A DNA stretch of 14,624 nt from positions 1-14,624 of the forward strand of contig CAJTSZ010000054.1 of the NCBI GenBank assembly GCA_910578755.1. The letters run 5' to 3'. Below the pieces are notes generated by a model that saw only the letters and a list, made by a program, of their open reading frames with translations, was not told the DNA's origin and did not search any database. How positions within the stretch are numbered: position 1 is the first letter of the stretch; each line of letters begins with the position of its first letter. Position numbers and translations under genes: made by a program. Below, in pieces: positions 13,496 through 14,624 of the stretch. Source of the stretch: an uncultured Oscillospiraceae bacterium (lineage in GTDB: Bacteria > Bacillota > Clostridia > Oscillospirales > Ruminococcaceae).

Positions 13496-13524
13496 GTAAT
13501 ATGGGAATGGACAGCTGCTGCCAA
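13496..13524 (-). promoter_or_regulatory. Promoter candidate of sleB
   Basis: On the - strand, TTGGCA (13524-13519), 17 nt, TATTAC (13501-13496) gives a plausible sigma-A promoter. The overlapping word CATATTA also fits the CATnnTA -10 used by forespore sigma-G/sigma-F, but no matching -35 is seen. SleB is a forespore-expressed protein in Bacillus, so the second reading deserves attention. Confidence 0.5.
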
Positions 13525-13712
13525 GCAAACAGCTGGGGAAAAGGTTTATCCGTCAGTACAAGTTTTGCCAAAAATTTTTTAAATATCCAAACAAACAAAT
13601 AAAAAGCCAATTTGATGGGCAAAACGGCAGGCAAAACAAAAAACGGCGCCGTGGGGGTGAAATAGAAGGCAGGGGAGCAAAGGAGAGGGTCACGGGAAAA
13701 GGAGGGAAACAA

Positions 13713-13718
13713 TATAAT
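13713..13718 (+). promoter_or_regulatory. -10 box (TATAAT) for the 110-aa gene
   Basis: A perfect TATAAT lies 30 nt before the ATG at 13748. The expected -35 position (TCACGG, 13690-13695) is poor, so this is a partial promoter call. Confidence 0.4.
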
Positions 13719-13747
13719 AGTAAAAACAATATAAGGGAGGAATAACT

Positions 13748-14080
13748 ATGGAACTGGTGGTTGTGCTGTGTGTTAGCCTTGCGGCAGTGGCCGCAGCGGT
13801 GTTGATAGGCGAACGGCTGGACAAAACGGTGTTTTTAAAGTGGGAAGTAAAAGATATGCGGGGGCTGCAAAGGCAGCTGCGGGAGGTAGCCCAAAAAGGC
13901 ATAGGCTTTGGAGAGGAATGTTACACCAGGGGCTGGGTACCGCTGGAACAGGTAGAGGAAATTGCCATGTTGTATGTAAAAGACATTATGGCCAACTATT
14001 ATAAAACTACTATTATAGAGCAGGAAGGTACCTTGGAGCAGGTAATAGAGGACGCAATACTAACAGAAGATAAAGTATAA
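13748..14080 (+). CDS. Membrane-tethered hypothetical protein, 110 aa
   Basis: An N-terminal hydrophobic helix (2-20, ELVVVLCVSLAAVAAAVLI) is followed by an amphipathic, charged cytosolic part. The helical stretch VKDMRGLQRQLREVAQKGI (34-52) is coiled-coil-like, GEECYTRGWVPLEQVEEIAM (55-74) forms a possible second helix, and the tail is acidic and ends TEDKV. The ribosome site AGGGAGGAATAAC is strong. It is transcribed divergently from sleB and nothing follows it on the + strand except the structured region. I do not recognise a family; a membrane-bound scaffold or regulatory role is only a guess from topology. Confidence 0.85.
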   Translation: MELVVVLCVSLAAVAAAVLIGERLDKTVFLKWEVKDMRGLQRQLREVAQKGIGFGEECYTRGWVPLEQVEEIAMLYVKDIMANYYKTTIIEQEGTLEQVIEDAILTEDKV

Positions 14081-14092
14081 AGAAGGTAAATC

Positions 14093-14121
14093 TTATCAAA
14101 ACATATTAAGGTACATATAGC
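14093..14121 (+). promoter_or_regulatory. Candidate promoter of the structured RNA
   Basis: TTATCA (14093-14098), 17 nt, TATAGC (14116-14121). Each box matches four of six consensus bases. The predicted start (about 14128-14129) coincides with the 5' base of the closing stem of the RNA candidate, which is the reason to take it seriously. Confidence 0.45.
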
Positions 14122-14128
14122 GGCTCCC

Positions 14129-14257
14129 TTTGCAGATTTTTCTAACGCCCTCCAGCAGGGTGTGTGCTAAAAGCCTATTTTGGCTCTCCCCGCACACGCC
14201 TTGGTGGCTGATTTCCCGCCCTGCTACATTAAAAATACAGTATTACTGCAAATTTTT
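14129..14257 (+). ncRNA. Candidate non-coding RNA, long irregular stem
   Basis: A nested set of stems spans the whole element: TTTGCAG (14129-14135) with CTGCAAA (14246-14252); ATTTTT (14136-14141) with AAAAAT (14231-14236); GCAGGG (14155-14160) with CCCTGC (14219-14224); GTGTGC (14162-14167) with GCACAC (14192-14197); and AGCC (14172-14175) with GGCT (14182-14185). The closing stem is followed by TTTTT, which could end transcription. An internal asymmetric loop contains a small hairpin (GCC-TTGGT-GGC, 14198-14208). A rod with a central bubble recalls 6S RNA, but it is shorter (about 125-130 nt against 160-200) and I cannot identify conserved 6S bases. The alternative is a 3' UTR structure of the 110-aa gene. 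Confidence 0.45.
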
Positions 14258-14345
14258 GCCTTGCAGGACAAAAAATCATTTCGCCAATCCGTACACACTG
14301 AGATTCTAAATAGGCTCTAAGGGAGAAAGGAACCTACAGTGCGGG

Positions 14346-14376
14346 GCAGGTAGCCTGTTATGCAAAGGCTACCTGC
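14346..14376 (+). terminator. 10-bp stem-loop, possible terminator
   Basis: GCAGGTAGCC pairs with GGCTACCTGC around an 11-nt loop. The tail is TCTTACTG, a poor U-run, so termination is not assured. It could end a transcript reading through from the 110-aa gene or the RNA candidate. Confidence 0.4.
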
Positions 14377-14535
14377 TCTTACTGTAAAACGGCTGCCCAT
14401 GTTCACTTAATATGTTGCTGGTTGGTACATATACAGTGTAAGGAAAACAAAGGCACACAAGGGCAATTCCATGTTATAACTACTGGGCAGCAGTGATTAT
14501 AGGCTGCAAGTTTTCCGTAAAAAAGGCGTAATAGA

Positions 14536-14557
14536 GGGAAAAAGAGGGTAGGGAGGG
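14536..14557 (+). repeat. G-quadruplex motif in a polypurine tract
   Basis: Four GGG runs (14536-14538, 14546-14548, 14551-14553, 14555-14557) are separated by 7, 2 and 1 nt, satisfying the G3+N1-7 rule. They lie within roughly 70 nt of almost pure purine on the + strand, 41 nt upstream of a -35 box. Confidence 0.55.
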
Positions 14558-14598
14558 AAAAAAGGCAGAAAAAAAGATAAAAAAGATAGAAAAAAGTG

Positions 14599-14624
14599 TT
14601 GACAAAAGGGGAATGGCATGATAT
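14599..14624 (+). promoter_or_regulatory. Consensus promoter, -10 cut by window end
   Basis: TTGACA at 14599-14604 is followed by 17 nt and TAT at 14622-14624, where the window ends. The context AAAAAAGTGTTGACA...ATGATAT closely matches the tRNA promoter of this window (AAAAAAGTATTGACA...ATGATATAAT), so a tRNA or rRNA operon probably starts just outside. Confidence 0.75.

Larger units (their letters stand above)
14258..14598. other. Structured intergenic region, no gene seen
   Basis: No open frame of note with a ribosome site was found. The stretch holds a hairpin with a 10-bp stem (GCAGGTAGCC 14346-14355, GGCTACCTGC 14367-14376), an internal-loop hairpin (CACT-ATATGT 14404-14415, ACATAT-AGTG 14427-14438), and a long-range 8-bp inverted repeat (GCTGCCCA 14392-14399, TGGGCAGC 14484-14491). 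Beyond 14525 it becomes almost pure purine with a G-quadruplex motif. It leads into the promoter at the edge. Confidence 0.5.

Noticed and set aside
1..14624. CRISPR array, insertion sequence or prophage genes
   Set aside because: No regularly spaced direct repeats, transposase, integrase or phage structural gene is seen on either strand.

Overview
The window looks like a low-to-mid GC, endospore-forming Firmicute of the class Clostridia, probably a gut Oscillospirales-type genome. The reasons are consensus sigma-A promoters with 17-nt spacers, strong purine-rich Shine-Dalgarno sites, two TTG starts behind good ribosome sites, a SleB-type cortex-lytic enzyme, a ydbS/ydbT-like pair, a Tex protein and a Firmicute-type acyl-ACP thioesterase. 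The taxonomic call is inference from gene content and style.

Left part (1-4119, all + strand): an unrecognised 174-aa protein, an acyl-ACP thioesterase, a 60-aa two-helix membrane peptide, an Imm51-like immunity protein with a tryptophan/proline-rich N-terminus, a tRNA-Met/tRNA-Glu operon with a perfect consensus promoter and a strong terminator, and a DUF4303 protein with its own promoter. Two of these proteins belong to families often found among polymorphic-toxin immunity genes, and no toxin gene is visible. The stretch therefore resembles an accessory region holding orphan immunity genes, with a housekeeping tRNA operon and a lipid gene between them.

Middle part (4331-8250, mostly - strand): a membrane-anchored 299-aa ectodomain protein with a ~90-nt leader, a 130-aa single-pass membrane protein with a clear promoter, a previously hidden 55-aa ribbon-helix-helix-like protein on the + strand (6140-6307), and the overlapping ydbS-like/ydbT-like pair of bacterial PH-domain membrane proteins.

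Right part (8625-13467, - strand): tex (RNA-binding transcription accessory protein), a membrane-anchored DUF4340 protein ending in a 16-bp terminator stem, and sleB. Three successive hairpins lie between sleB and the DUF4340 gene. A + strand 110-aa membrane-tethered protein follows (13748-14080).

The last ~540 bases hold no convincing protein gene but are rich in structure. There is a candidate independent non-coding RNA whose predicted 5' end coincides with a long closing stem (14129-14257), more hairpins, a four-run G-quadruplex motif in a polypurine tract, and a perfect -35 box whose -10 is cut by the window edge. That last promoter closely resembles the tRNA promoter of the left part, so another stable-RNA operon probably starts just outside.
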